DNA of 64,000 nt from Nelumbo lutea. Its lineage: Eukaryota > Streptophyta > Magnoliopsida > Proteales > Nelumbonaceae. The translations under genes were made by a program, and so were the position numbers. The notes beneath the pieces are model-generated. The model saw only the letters and a program-made list of their open reading frames with translations. It did not search any database and had not been told where the DNA came from. The stretch is taken from the NCBI GenBank assembly GCA_022828595.1, contig JAKGHH010000002.1:41200222-41264221 (forward strand). Direction: 5' to 3'. This document shows, one piece after another, positions 33,633 through 45,206 of the stretch; the first letter of the stretch is position 1; each line of letters starts with the position of its first letter.

Positions 33633-35694
33633 TCTACTGGTAGAAAAACTGCAACCCGATTGGTCTTAGTGGTTACTTAAAGTGACAGCATTTATCAACA
33701 TGACAATGTATCCCATTAATCAGGTTGCCATCAAAACTGATTCATAGATTTTCACAGTTTGTTCAAATTAGCATTAAATTGAATTTGAACAAGTGTTGTT
33801 ACTGTTGTAGTAGGTAGCATCTTGTTTTCTTGTTTGCAGTTTCTAATGGAGTTGGTAGGCATGCGGGGTGCGGTTTTTATTCTAGGGAAACTGGTGGTCA
33901 TCCAGTCAGTAGTAAGAAGAATTTGAAGGGTAAGGAAATGATTTTGTTTTTTCTTTGGTTGAGAAAAAAGCAAGGAAATGGCAACATGTTATAGAGGAAA
34001 TTGTATACCATCTTTTCAGCTTCCAAAAACTTCAGAGGGGTCTTTTTATTTGATCAAATACTGCGGTCTGTTTCATCCTAAATCTCACTCGTTGCGAAAT
34101 CTATCAGGCAAGGTTCAAAAAATCGTTACATATTGGCCTGTATTAGCCAATACTTATTGTACTGGGAGCACACCGATATGCCCTTACAGAATGTATCAGG
34201 GTTTTGACCGGTTCAGTGGTGGAGAACCTTAAACCGGCCCTCCTGAACTGGATTTGAAAAATAAAAAAGTAAAATAAAAAAATTATATATATATATACTG
34301 ATACTGCCCTCCCCTACATACTCTAATTTCCATACCAAAAACAAATCCTCTAATTTCAATGCTTGCATTCACGTCCAATGTTCTCTCCTTTCTCCTACGT
34401 GGTTTATACTATGATGAAATCTTCTCTCTCTCTCTCTGCATGACTCCCATTAGTACCGTGATTTAATTCTAGGAAGATATATCATACGAATACTGCAATT
34501 GCAAGTTTGAGTGTTTGACCCTATGATTTAATTCTGATATGTAAAATTTCAGTTATAAGGCTTGCGGGCTTCTCTTAATCAATTGTTATATTTTTATGAT
34601 TTTATCCAAGGTTCTAAATGTCAATGTGGCGTATTGGTCTGTATGGGTATTTTTTTTTTTTGTGTCATATTTATTTTCTTTCGAAATTGGTTCAAAAGGA
34701 TTGGTTTAAGTCCCGACTATCTTCTGAACCATGCCGTAACCTGATACTCCCCCTATAGGGGCATAGTATGTTGAACTTTGGTTTTATCCAAACTTTTGGA
34801 CCAAATTAATGGTAATTCAAGTAAAAATGAATTTATATATAGATTAGCTTGTCATGCGTAAAATTAAAAAAAAAAAAAAAAGAAGAAGATAATGTTGTGA
34901 AGGATTGAATTGAAACCCATACAACAAAGTTGAACATCATTGCATCAACTAAGTTTGGAACAGACTGTATCTTGAAGAGCCATACAAGCTTGATTTGAGC
35001 ATCTCTTTATCAGAAATATTCAGAAATATTGTAAGGCTTTTCTACTTTATGCTTTCTAAATGTATAGTTGTAGATTCTTTATTATACCTTATTGATTCTT
35101 GTCTGGCTTTCTCAAAAATATTTATTATTGTTGTTGATTTTTAATTTTAGATAATAAAATAAATAAAAAGAGAAACAACGTGGCAAACATGGCATTAATG
35201 TTGACAACTTCTGATCTAAATGACTATGACAAGAGAAAAATGTTTTGATAATTTCTTTGACAAAGAAGGTGACGGTGGATAATCGTCGTTATATTGCTAA
35301 TTTCCTAGAGAAGTAACGGTTTTATTTTCTTTATATAATCATCGCTATATTGCCTCTAACATAAGAACTTTTTTTTTTTTTGTTATTTGTAGAAGCCAAG
35401 AGAAAACTCTATCAGAAAGTAAAAAAGTAAAAGACAAATAATGCTTACCCTTACCCAACTATTGGAAGTGATTATCCACTCTTTAAATTATTTGTTTTTG
35501 TATATTATTAATAATTATTGATTAGAATAATTATCATCTAAACAGTTATTCTTCGAAGATATAATAATATTTGTACATTAGGGTTTTGAAAAAAATCTAA
35601 TTTTTGATAATGTCACTTTTCCTTTGGTTTTATTTTAAATTATTTTTTATACTAATAATTTTTCTACATATATATTTTCACACTAGATACACAT
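33633..35694. other. 3' flank of SCL gene and intergenic DNA
   Basis: 33633-33960 is probably the 3' UTR and terminator region of the SCL gene; no canonical AATAAA is obvious close by. Two damaged copies of the CAAGGTTC element (see 35695-38197) lie at about 34110-34260 (reverse) and 34612-34760 (forward, ending at GGGGCATAG). The rest is AT-rich with microsatellite-like TA and CTCT runs and no gene. Confidence 0.4.
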
Positions 35695-36849
35695 CAAGGT
35701 TCTAAATATCGATACAAGCCTAGAGGTGTAAAGTGGGCCATGTCGGGCTGGCATGGCACGGCCCGTGGGTGGCCCACGCTAAAGGCAGGTCGTGCCATGT
35801 TGGCCTGCAGGCCATCATGGGTTGTGCCGCCCTCCCCGGTTTAAATTTTGGAGGTTAGCCTAGCACGGCCCAGGCCCAGGCCCAGGCAGGCTCGTGTCGT
35901 GCTATGGGCCTAGGTCGGGCTGGGCCATAGGACGGGCCTTGGGCCTGGGGCGAATTGGGATAGACTCACTGAATGGATTATTATCATATCAGAGATTCAG
36001 GATCACTAGATCAGGATTCAAGAATCAGGGCGGCAAACGAATAATAAATTAATAACAAATTTATGATTACCTAATAACCCAAAGAATAAATAAATAAAAG
36101 TATAAAACAATTCAAATAGGAATTTAAGAATTTTATTTCATTTAAATTTGAATGAATAATGATACAAATTACAAATCATACAATTATACAAATATTGAAA
36201 CTATGAAATATACAACTGTTGGATACTTCATAAACTTCATACTTGGATGAATGAAATATGAAAATGGAATAAATTAATAAAATATAAAAAATACAATATA
36301 TAATTATAGACTATATAGACTATATAGTTACAAATTGAAAATACAAAATTACATTAATAGCAAATAAATTAAATAAAACTAAAACAAATTTTATAATAAT
36401 TTGAAAAATAAAAAATTGTGGGTTATTTGTTTAAATTTACAATTTAAACAAAATTTACATATACAATATGATGAAAGCATTCACACACACTTTCATCATT
36501 TGCTTCAGGTGAAAAACCAAACATCCGATGTATATTGTAGTAGTTTGTAGTATCATGCTCTCCTTTGTCTTGTAATTGTAAAGTTGTAATCTATATTTTG
36601 CATCATGATTCATAATTGCATCTAGCCAACCTTGGTAGGTTGGTACAGTGGTAGTGTCGTAGTGTGGTACCTACAGGTCTTGCACTAAAACAACTAAACA
36701 AGACTCCAATGGAACCATAGCTTGTAGACATCAAAAGGGTTAGTAGATCACAGATCACGTGCCATGGCGGGATTGACGGCGAGAAATGTTCTCCGAGAAT
36801 CTGACTTCTCCCAAGTCCCAATATTTTTAAAATTTATTTTCCATTAATA

Positions 36850-37068
36850 TTATTTCAAAAATTCATTTAAGTTGTGGGTTATTTCTTCTTCCTTCTCATG
36901 TGTGAGAAAATGTATGGTCAAATGACCAGTACCACCATTGCTATAATAGCTAAAGTCTTTTTTACATTTTTGGCAAACTGTTCTTTTCCCCTTTCCCTCA
37001 ACATCCTCTATTTTAAATATTCTCCAAATCGGGCTACTAAACTTGGGGTTTTGGAAAGAGCTGGCCAT
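36850..37068 (-). pseudogene. hAT transposase N-terminus with BED zinc finger
   Basis: This 72-codon frame starts MASSFQNPK, then has W in SPIWRIFKI, the metal-binding pair CQKC at residues 35-38, and a GTGHLTIHFLTH segment giving the His pair. This is the BED-finger layout found at the DNA-binding N-terminus of plant hAT transposases. It stops at 36850 and no dimerisation (hATC) domain is visible in the element, so it is a truncated remnant. Confidence 0.65.
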
Positions 37069-37660
37069 TTTTTTTAATTCTAAAAAATAAAATTAATTTA
37101 ATTGGACTTACCCCGGAATCTCGGATTATCCTATGATTATCGGTTCAGAATCCCATATTCCCAACTTTATTTCAATGGTCAAAGCTTTTCAACGTGACAA
37201 CATCCAAGGCTCCAAGCCTCCCAAATTGCTAACTTGAAGAATCAGACAATCAACCAATCAGACTATGAGACTATCAGAGTTCACTCAGATTATAGAGAAT
37301 GTATGAGAGACTGAAAGAGACTGAGAGGAAGAGAATAAATAATAACTTAATAGGAGAATTGAATGTTGATTCACTAATTGTTGAATTGGTGTGATGAGAA
37401 TGGTAGAGGATAGCTGGATAGAGCTAATGGGCTCTTTATAGGAATTGAACATAATTCAATTACCCAAATGACCCAAAAAAGTATCTCTTATTTAGTTGTT
37501 GGGGGGGTTTTTTGGTCATTGTAAAGTTACTTATAACTTTACCCAAAATGCCCCCATAAACTAGTTGTTATATAGCTATTGAGGGGCATTTATGTCATTT
37601 TTTCAACCCCCATAAGAAAAATACACAAATACCCCCCCTAATATAGTTGTTTATAGCTAT

Positions 37661-37780
37661 TGGGGGGTATTTCTATAAACCCCCCAAAAAAGCTGAAACT
37701 AGCCGTTGGGCCCCTTGGGGGGGTATTTCTATAAACCCCCCAAAAAAGCTGAAACTAGTTGTTGGGCCCCTTGGGGGGGC
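37661..37780 (+). repeat. 56-bp tandem repeat in the hAT element
   Basis: The phrase GGGTATTTCTATAAACCCCC occurs at 37665 and again at 37721. Each copy is followed by AAAAAAGCTGAAACTAG and GTTGGGCCCCTTGGGG, giving two nearly identical units and the start of a third. Two related words lie just upstream. It sits in the subterminal zone of the hAT element. Confidence 0.75.
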
Positions 37781-38337
37781 AACGACTATATTCCTGGGCA
37801 GGCCGAGCATGGCTCGTTATGGGCCTGGCGAGCCGTGCTTCATGCCGTGCCGGCCCATGGGCCTCGAACCCCCAGCCCAGCACGACACAAACCTCCTTGC
37901 CGGGCTTGGCATGACCCGTTAGCCTTTGTGCCATGCTGTACTGGGCTGTAGGCAGTCTGACCCAATTTACACCTCTATACATGTCGATATGCTGGTAGAG
38001 CGTATCAGCCTGTATCGGTGCTTTTTTGTGTTTTATTTATTTTTTCAAAACTGGTTCCGAGGGGTTGGTTTAAGTCCCAGCTACCCTTTGAACCATGGCT
38101 TGACCTGATACACCCCTTGTAGGGGCATATCGAGAAGGTCCTGATACAATACATATCGACTGATACGGGCCAATACGTAACAATATTTTGAACCTTGATA
38201 CACATGCAAATTATTAATACAACATTCTTAGGCTAAGTTTTGAAGGAATATAGATGCAAATATGTAGAGTACAAAACCTTGCATTTTGTGCTTTTTATAT
38301 GTATTTGTACTTTATATATTTGTATTTATACTTAGCT

Positions 38338-38900
38338 TTTTTTTTTTTATAAGAATAAAGAAATAAAAAACAAAAGGAAGAAGAGGTTACACACAACGGG
38401 GGGTAGCACATCCCCAAATCATTTGTTGGAATGAGCTAGTTAGCAAGCCAATCAACGACCTGATTCTCCTCCCGGTAAGTGTGTTCGTATTCAACGACAC
38501 CGTCCATCTTCTCGATCAACGTCCTACAGCCTTCAATGATCATTTTTAGTCTCCATGGAGGGTCCACTTGGTTCTTCAAACTGTTAATAACTAACTTGGA
38601 ATCACCCTCAATGATGATGGATTTTTCGTTGACGTTGAGAGCGAGATTATGGGCTTCCTAGGCAGTCCAAGCTTCAGCAAGATTAATAGTCGTAACACCT
38701 ATTCCATAGGCTTTGAAATCCATAATCTGGCCAAAGTGGTTCTTGGCCACACAAGCAATGGTGCATTGATTGCCAACTGAGCTTTAGCCTTTAATGATGG
38801 CATTGATATGGGAAGAGACGTGTGCTTCATGTATTTGCTAATGAACCCAAACCCATTTGCTCAACTTTATGTGTTTTGTCCAAGAGATCCAAGTAGGAAT
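38338..38900 (-). mobile_element. LINE F: 5'-truncated LINE, RNase H, minus strand
   Basis: Plus-strand poly-T at 38338-38349 marks the 3' tail. The minus strand gives RNase H pieces: QCTIACVAKNHFGQIMDF, IIIEGDSKLVINSLKNQ and a C-terminal NQVVDWLAN. One TAG interrupts it. It adjoins a block at 38228-38337 whose start (TTAGGCTAAGTTTTGAAGG) recalls the Tourist-like element at 61376. The 5' limit is approximate. Confidence 0.7.
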
Positions 38901-39011
38901 GGATTTACATGGTGATTCCAGTAAATCGAAATCAGAGTCTTTCGATATCATGACACAGTTTGGGATTCTTCCATTTCCATGAATTAGTTTTACTTTTAGT
39001 TTATGATGAGG

Positions 39012-39611
39012 GGTGATTTGGCCCGACCTACTAAATAGCGAACATGTGGATGTGACCTGATACTGGACAATGACTCAATATTTCTTGCCACCTCAGTAGG
39101 CCAGGTCACCTTGGCCAGGACTGAGGTCTGAGTAGCTCGGGATGGCCCAAACTACCGAGGTGACACGTAGCGGACTTCTAGAAGCAAGCTAGATGTCTCT
39201 GAGCTCTTTGAGATCACACCACACAACTGTAGGTCTTATCCTCATCCCACCCAGATCGGTTGGACACGATAAGCTTTATTGGCTAGCATGATATCCACCT
39301 CTCGGTGCAGAATGGACTCCTAATAGCATGTGCTGAGGATCTCAGAGGTGTTTCACGAGACCCACGGTAGCTCATCTATATAAGGGCGATTACCCCAGTG
39401 ACCCAAGGTACGTGTGATTTACTACATTCTAGCTCTCTTACTCTCAAGATTTTAACTCACACACATTAAGATTTTAAGCATCGGAGTGACTACGCCAAGT
39501 GAGCCACCTCGGGTTCTTTGAGTATTCCTTCCTTGTAGTTCAACTGACTAGCTAAGCAATCGATGTTTGAGCTGCCCTCCAGTTAGGAGCAACCAGATCG
39601 TGCACCATTAG
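39012..39611 (+). mobile_element. Candidate solo LTR (gypsy-like)
   Basis: The block has an LTR-like layout: a TG-starting unique region, a TATA-like CATCTATATAAGGGCG at about 39381, and a downstream R/U5-like region with CATCGGAGTGACTACGCC (39480), ending near GATCGTGCACCA. No second LTR, coding region or 5-bp duplication was found. The boundaries are guesses. Confidence 0.35.
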
Positions 39612-39776
39612 TTTACAAAGCAAATTATCTTATACGCCAGATGATAATATGTGAACTTTATGATATGAGAATGAAACACAACCCTCCCATGTATTAGTAT
39701 GCATTTCCATTATCCCATCTGATCCAATGAAGGTTGAGGTTTCTCATTTGTCTTATGGAAAATTATGATTCCTAGG

Positions 39777-39960
39777 TAGGGGTGGATTCGGGCCGAGTCG
39801 AACTGAATAGTTAGCTATTCGAGCTCGGCAAGGTAGTACGAGGCTTGAGCTCAAGCTCGACTTGAGTTAGAACCTTTAGCTCGAGCTCAGCTCGAGTCAA
39901 AAGCTCGTAAGCTTGAGTTCGGCTCGGCTCAAGCTCAAATTGAGAAAAATGTTTATAAAA

Positions 39961-40003
<43 letters not shown>

Positions 40004-40345
40004 CTTTTTTTATTTGATATTAAAAAAATTAGGAATTATAATAATTAGTTATTGTTATATATAAAAATAAAATATTATATATATAATATTTATTATATAT
40101 ATTATTTTCTATAATTTTATTATTATTATTATTATATATATGTATGTATGTATGTAGCTATTCGAGCTTGGTTCGTGAGCCTCATGAGCCGAGTTTTATT
40201 AGGCTCGAGCTTGACTCGATTAATAAACAAGCTTGTAAATTAGGCTTGAGCTCAGCTCAAAGCTCGGTTGAAACTGAGCCGAACCAAGCATTTCACGAGC
40301 CTAGCTCGAATAACTTGTGAAGAACTCGACTTGTAGCCATCCCTA
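39777..40345. mobile_element. Non-autonomous hAT-type element with perfect duplication
   Basis: The ends are TAGGGGTGG and the reverse complement of TAGGGATGG. TTCCTAGG flanks the element at 39769-39776 and 40346-40353; the direct repeat extends to 11 bp if TA of the terminus is counted. Both ends are rich in GAGCTCGA-type words that are complementary across the element. The centre is a run of AT dinucleotides (39970-39999) and AT-rich DNA. No transposase is present. Confidence 0.75.
39970..39999. repeat. AT dinucleotide microsatellite
   Basis: About 15 AT units follow a short poly-A run, inside the non-autonomous hAT-type element. Confidence 0.9.
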
Positions 40346-40984
40346 TTCCTAGGTACTAGCTAGACTCATCTTATATTGCTCTACATGCTCAATTAGAACC
40401 TGCTACTAAAGTTGTTGGGAAGCCTGAATGTGGGACACAAATGCTGAACATTACTGACCAAAGGACCCCTGGCTCTTCCTTGCAATCCCTACAATAAATT
40501 CTTCCTCGATACTCTCAAGTGTTTCTAGGCCAGGAGAAAGAATACTCTTGTTAGCTAAATCTGTCTTTCAAGGAACTGGTCTCAAGATTTTAATGAAGGT
40601 TGTAGGCAAGAGGGTACTTTCCTATGTTCTCTCTACTCGGTACCCCCACCTTTTCAAGGAAGAAAACCATGCCTTTTCTCATTTTTCACTGAAGGTTGTA
40701 CATAGATTCCCTACTTTTCCTTCCTTTCCATACGTTTTCCTTCAAACCAAACAAGTCAATGTATAGGGATGAACAAGGGTAGGGCTTAATAAATATGCAT
40801 AACTACAAGGACGTCTTGGTATACCAATATATAGGGATGAACAAGTGGGTAATTCAATATATAGGGGTTGAGTAAATGGGTAGGATGTACCTGAAACCAA
40901 ATAAGAAATAAAAACGTTTATTTATTTTTTCATTGACTATTATTTTGGGAAATCATCTAAAACCTCCGCCTTAATTTACAGATA

Positions 40985-41304
40985 GGCTGCGTTTGGAAAC
41001 AATGCAAATGGAGTGCAAATCCCGGTTCAGGGTAAATTTGCACTCTGGTTCACTTTTGCCTATGTTTGGCAACATTACATTTATGCATTGACAAATGACA
41101 GATCAATGCATATTTACATTGATAATAAGATGTGAAAGTACATCAATAAAAAAGAAGTAAATTTGCATCCATTACAACTAAAAGTTTGTTTGGTAAGAAG
41201 GTAAATTTGTTAGTGCAAAACTAACCCAATTTTACAATTTATGTGAGCCATTTTACACTACATATTTGCATTCACACTTATTTGCATCGTTTTCAAATGC
41301 AGCC
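40985..41304. mobile_element. Tourist-like MITE, about 320 bp
   Basis: The ends GGCTGCGTTTGGAAACAATG and the reverse complement of GGCTGCATTTGAAAACGATG match at 17 of 20 positions. The element is flanked by ATA on both sides. The interior repeats GCAAAT/ATTTGC words on both strands, so it could form a long hairpin. No coding sequence. PIF/Harbinger origin is inferred from the 3-bp flank. Confidence 0.6.
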
Positions 41305-43333
41305 ATAATGTCTTAAACTTTTCCTCACTTTTTATGCCTTGGGCTACATTTGGTTTGTAGGAAAGAGGGAGAAAAGAGGAAACGTTCTTCCCTTTATTGA
41401 GTTGTGAGATGGGATGATAACAAAAAGAAATATTCCAATTCTCAAATTTTTTTGATAGTGGGATGACCACACCATTTTGGTATGAATAAATAATAAATAA
41501 ATAAGTAAAATAAAATAAAGGAACTCAGTTAATCTTGGACAATATATGACAACCCAACAACATGCCAAGGAAGAAGGAACCAAAAAATAATAGTGATTTT
41601 GCCAAGGATTAAAGTATCAGTATTGAGTATTGTATCGGATAACTCGAATACAGATACGAATATGCTTTGAAAATGCATGGATATAGACGAAAAACATGAA
41701 AACACTTGGATACACTAGGAAAATGAATGTTAATTCCATAAATATATTACTAACAATAGGTTTAATGTCAAAATAGCAACAAATAATATATAAATATACA
41801 AGAGTTAGATATTTTGATGGTGTATATGAAGAAATATATTACAATTAATATAGCAGAATGAATAGATATAATACAATTTTATTGATATGCATCAACCAAG
41901 ATTCCAAAAGACATGTTATATAGATTTTTACAAATTAATATGTGCACAAAGCCATTATTATCTTATTTTATATTAAAGTCCAAGGCATAAAACATATGCA
42001 ACTATTATATTTCAATTATTATATCAGTGTTTCTATCTTACTACCTAGAATTTTTAACATACAAAAATGTAAACTAAAAATTAGTTCTCAAAATTTTGGT
42101 GAACAATTGTAAACAATAAATATGTTATTATTGAATGCAAATCAAAATATTAATTGATAATTTATAAAAATATATAATCCTAACTTAAATATATCAAATC
42201 TATTTAAATTTCAAAGATACATATTATATGAAAATTCATAAATTTTAAATACTACACTAATTATTTCATTATTAATATTTTTATTTTTATAATTTATAAA
42301 ATAAAAAAGTTTTAATATAAATACAGATTAGTGGATTTGATAGATTCAATTTATATTACATTTTTAAATATTTTATAAATAACATTTTTATTTTTGTAAA
42401 TAAAAATACATGGTTATTTAATGAAAATTAAAATATTAATTAATAATTTATACAAATTTTGAGATATATATCATGTGCAAATTTATAAATGCTAAGTATT
42501 AAAATAATTATTTCTTGTTAATATTTTTAAATTTATTTAAATTAAAAATCAAAATTTTGATATAAATATGGATTTGATAGATTATTTATTCTATTGGTTT
42601 ATAAAATATTAATTTTAAATATTATTCTTTTTAATTTATAATTGAAATTGTTGAAGATAAGTGCATATTGATTGTTGGGTTTTGATGTAGATCCGTGTAA
42701 TAAAAGTTAATGTATTATGAAGTAAAAGTTGGCTAGATGCATCTCTCTTGGACGCTAGGCGAGTTGGCCGTTGGGGTCTTACGTTCAAGTCAAGCTTTGA
42801 CGCTTGTTGTCAAACTGAGGTTTGAGGTTCGACACGATAGCATATTGGACCGATATGATCCAGTTGTAACGTATCCCATGCCGGTATCGCATGACCCGAT
42901 ACTGATAGGATACACCCAATACTTCAGCAGTTGCAGCTACAATGCTGCAGAACATCCCAACACCTTTTGCCCTTTAATCAGCAATCACTGAGCTTGTGCA
43001 CCAGCCACAATTTACAAGGGAAAGACAATACTTCGTTGGCTCATCATACAAGAAAAGAAAGAGCAAAAGCAATTGTATGTCTCTTTGCCTTGGATTAGCA
43101 CAGATACCTTTTATTTTTATCTAAAAACCGCCAATTGTCCAATCACCCAACTTGAAGCATCTGATTACTGCCAACGCCATATCCCTGGTGATAAATATGA
43201 ATGGAATATGCAAGATTGCACCATGATCTCCTACTGAAAACGGAAGAAAAAACAAAAAAAGATAAGTTATCTGCATATACATGAGATTTTTCATTTGAAT
43301 CTTGTTATTATTGCTGTTGTTGTTCATAATTAC
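41305..43333. other. Intergenic, very AT-rich, no gene recognised
   Basis: 41610-42700 is strongly AT-rich with internal repeats such as AATTAATAATTTATA. 42830-42920 contains GATATGATCC/GGTATCG text resembling the interior of the CAAGGTTC elements. No reading frame shows domain character. Confidence 0.5.
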
Positions 43334-43511
43334 CTCCCGGAGAGAGCTCAGCCAGCTTCCAAGCAGCCTCTCTCTCTCTACAACTTCTCTCCCCTCTCTT
43401 CTATCTACCTCTGCATCTCCCTCTCCTTCACGATCCTATCAGCAGGCCTGGATGTCTGCATCGAGGGCCTCCTTCAGCTCCTGCACGAACTTATCCACCA
43501 CATCTTTGATT
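43334..43511 (-). pseudogene. Relic exon of a charged coiled-coil-like protein
   Basis: On the minus strand, after the acceptor-like GTTTTTCAG at 43512, the frame reads IKDVVDKFVQELKEALDADI followed by a stop and frameshift. A second frame then continues IVKEREMQR, a stop, and IEERGEVVERERLL, before a donor-like GAG|GTAA at 43333. The heptad-like charged pattern across two frames looks like a damaged coding exon. I do not recognise the parent gene with certainty, and no other exons were found. Confidence 0.4.
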
Positions 43512-43975
43512 CTGAAAAACATGTCTATGCGGAAATCACATACCTGTACGGCTGCTCTCTCTTTCGCTCGTTCTTACTTCATTGTATGGAGTATGGACAA
43601 TGGACTGCAAAATTTGAATTCATGTCTATTTCTGATTATCACCCGCCAGTGACCAAACCAGTAGTTGTAACGTTCAGATCAAGCACTCTGGATCTGCTAA
43701 TTACCATACCCTAGGTCCGTCGCTGGATTTCCAATGAAACTGCACCATCTGTCCTCTGAAAGTGTGAGGAAACTTGAATGCGACGTTTGGATTTTGGAAG
43801 GCATTTGTAATTTGAATTGAGGGCAATCTCGGTAATCCCTAAATTATAAACCTTGTTCGAACCGGTGGGGCCTTTTCCTTTCGCGATTCTTCTCCACTCC
43901 AGCATCCAATTCTCCTTTACCCTCTGAACTATTTACACAGAAAAGGAGAAGAAAACGAAAATTGAGGAAGAAAGA

Positions 43976-45153
43976 ATGTTGAGATCTTTCTACCATGGAA
44001 TCGCCCAACAACAGAAAAGGAGATTTCTACTACACCAGTTGTTTACTCGGGTAGTTTCCTCAGTTTCCGAAAAAAACTGAGGGAGATTCATATTCCTGCT
44101 TATATTTGCTATTGCTTATTTACTCCTGCTTATATTTTCTATTCATATTCCGCAGAGAGAGATTCACAGCAGAAATAAAAAGGCAATGGAGTTCGTGGCA
44201 AAAGGATGGAATGCTTTACAGGAAGTTGATAGAGTCATCGACTACACCGAACCTAACGACCCTCGTCTTTTCCCTCTTATGAGAGTAAGATTTCTTATGG
44301 AAAATTATACCCATTTATTTTTTCCTGTAATTTGGTTCATTTTCCCTTTATTTATACGAGCTTATTTTAGCTCTATTGGTTTCTTTTTTGCTTTTGTAGT
44401 GTATATTTTATTTTATATTTGCTTGTGAAATGCAAAATACATTCAAACTTGTACTCATTCACGTACATAAATTGATGCAGATGTGCCAATTATAAATATG
44501 TAAGTAATCTTAAATAGATAAGTGCTTATGTATGCTTATGTTTGTTCGAACTTATTTATGTTATTATTACTACTTGAGGTTTCTGGCTTTATTTGTGCTT
44601 ACAGTTTACAGTATTTCTTGGGTCAATGTCGTGACATTTTGTATGTCAACATCAGACTGCAAAGGAGAATTTCGAATTGGCATTGGAGGCTGATAATTCA
44701 AATGTCCATGCAAGATATTGGTTGGCCAGACTTCATCTCAAATATCATGTCCCTGGGGCCTGTAAAGCCTTGTAAGGATAACTCTTTCCTCCAGTGTCGA
44801 GTGTTCTTTGCTTCCTTTTGTTGCTGTTGCTCCCTATCATGGTCTATAGTCTGAATGTTATCACTACTTGAAATTTCCATGGACATCTAGATCTTCATTG
44901 GATAAAACATATGGTGGTTATTTGCAATTTTAGTAAATTTTTACATGTAGTAGTGGGGGAGTTTGGATCAATTTATGAAGTGAACCATGTCATTGATGTT
45001 ATGATATCGCAAAGCTTTTAGACTTGGGCGATTAATTTATATGCTACTTGGAATAAAGTAGAATGTATGCTATATTCTGTTAGGCAAAAATGTAAGTGAC
45101 AATACATCAAGATTTATAGTACTAGAAACCTACAGAACTCTAACTTCTCTCTG

Positions 45154-45206
<53 letters not shown>

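Larger units (their letters stand above)
35721..37977 (-). mobile_element. hAT transposon with transposase remnant, nested
   Basis: The ends TAGAGGTGTAAAGTGGGCC and the reverse complement of TAGAGGTGTAAATTGGGTC form 19-bp inverted repeats differing at two positions. The flanking 8-mers TACAAGCC and TACATGTC agree at 6 of 8. GGCCC-rich subterminal zones lie at both ends. The interior keeps the start of a transposase on the minus strand (37068 downward). The rest of the transposase is missing or replaced by AT-rich DNA, so the element is non-autonomous now. Confidence 0.75.
35695..38197 (+). mobile_element. CAAGGTTC-ended hAT-type element, split by a nested hAT
   Basis: The ends are CAAGGTTCTAAATATCG and the reverse complement of CAAGGTTCAAAATATTG. 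It is flanked by ATACACAT at 35687-35694 and 38198-38205, an exact 8-bp duplication. Without the nested element (35721-37977 and its duplicated 8-mer) it would be only about 240 bp and non-coding, with characteristic GGTTTAAGTCCC text. Sister copies are at about 34110-34260 and 34612-34760. Confidence 0.8.

Noticed and set aside
37647..37951. Overlapping frames of 91 and 81 codons
   Set aside because: They come from the GGCCC-rich tandem repeat and subterminal zone of the hAT element.
39779..40344. Mutator-type element with 11-bp duplication
   Set aside because: An 11-bp flanking repeat is visible, but the TAGGGGTG terminus and an 8-bp reading fit the hAT pattern of other elements in this window better.
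43295..43714. 139-codon plus-strand open frame
   Set aside because: It is the shadow of a CT-rich region; the minus strand shows the better coding signal (charged coiled-coil-like exon).
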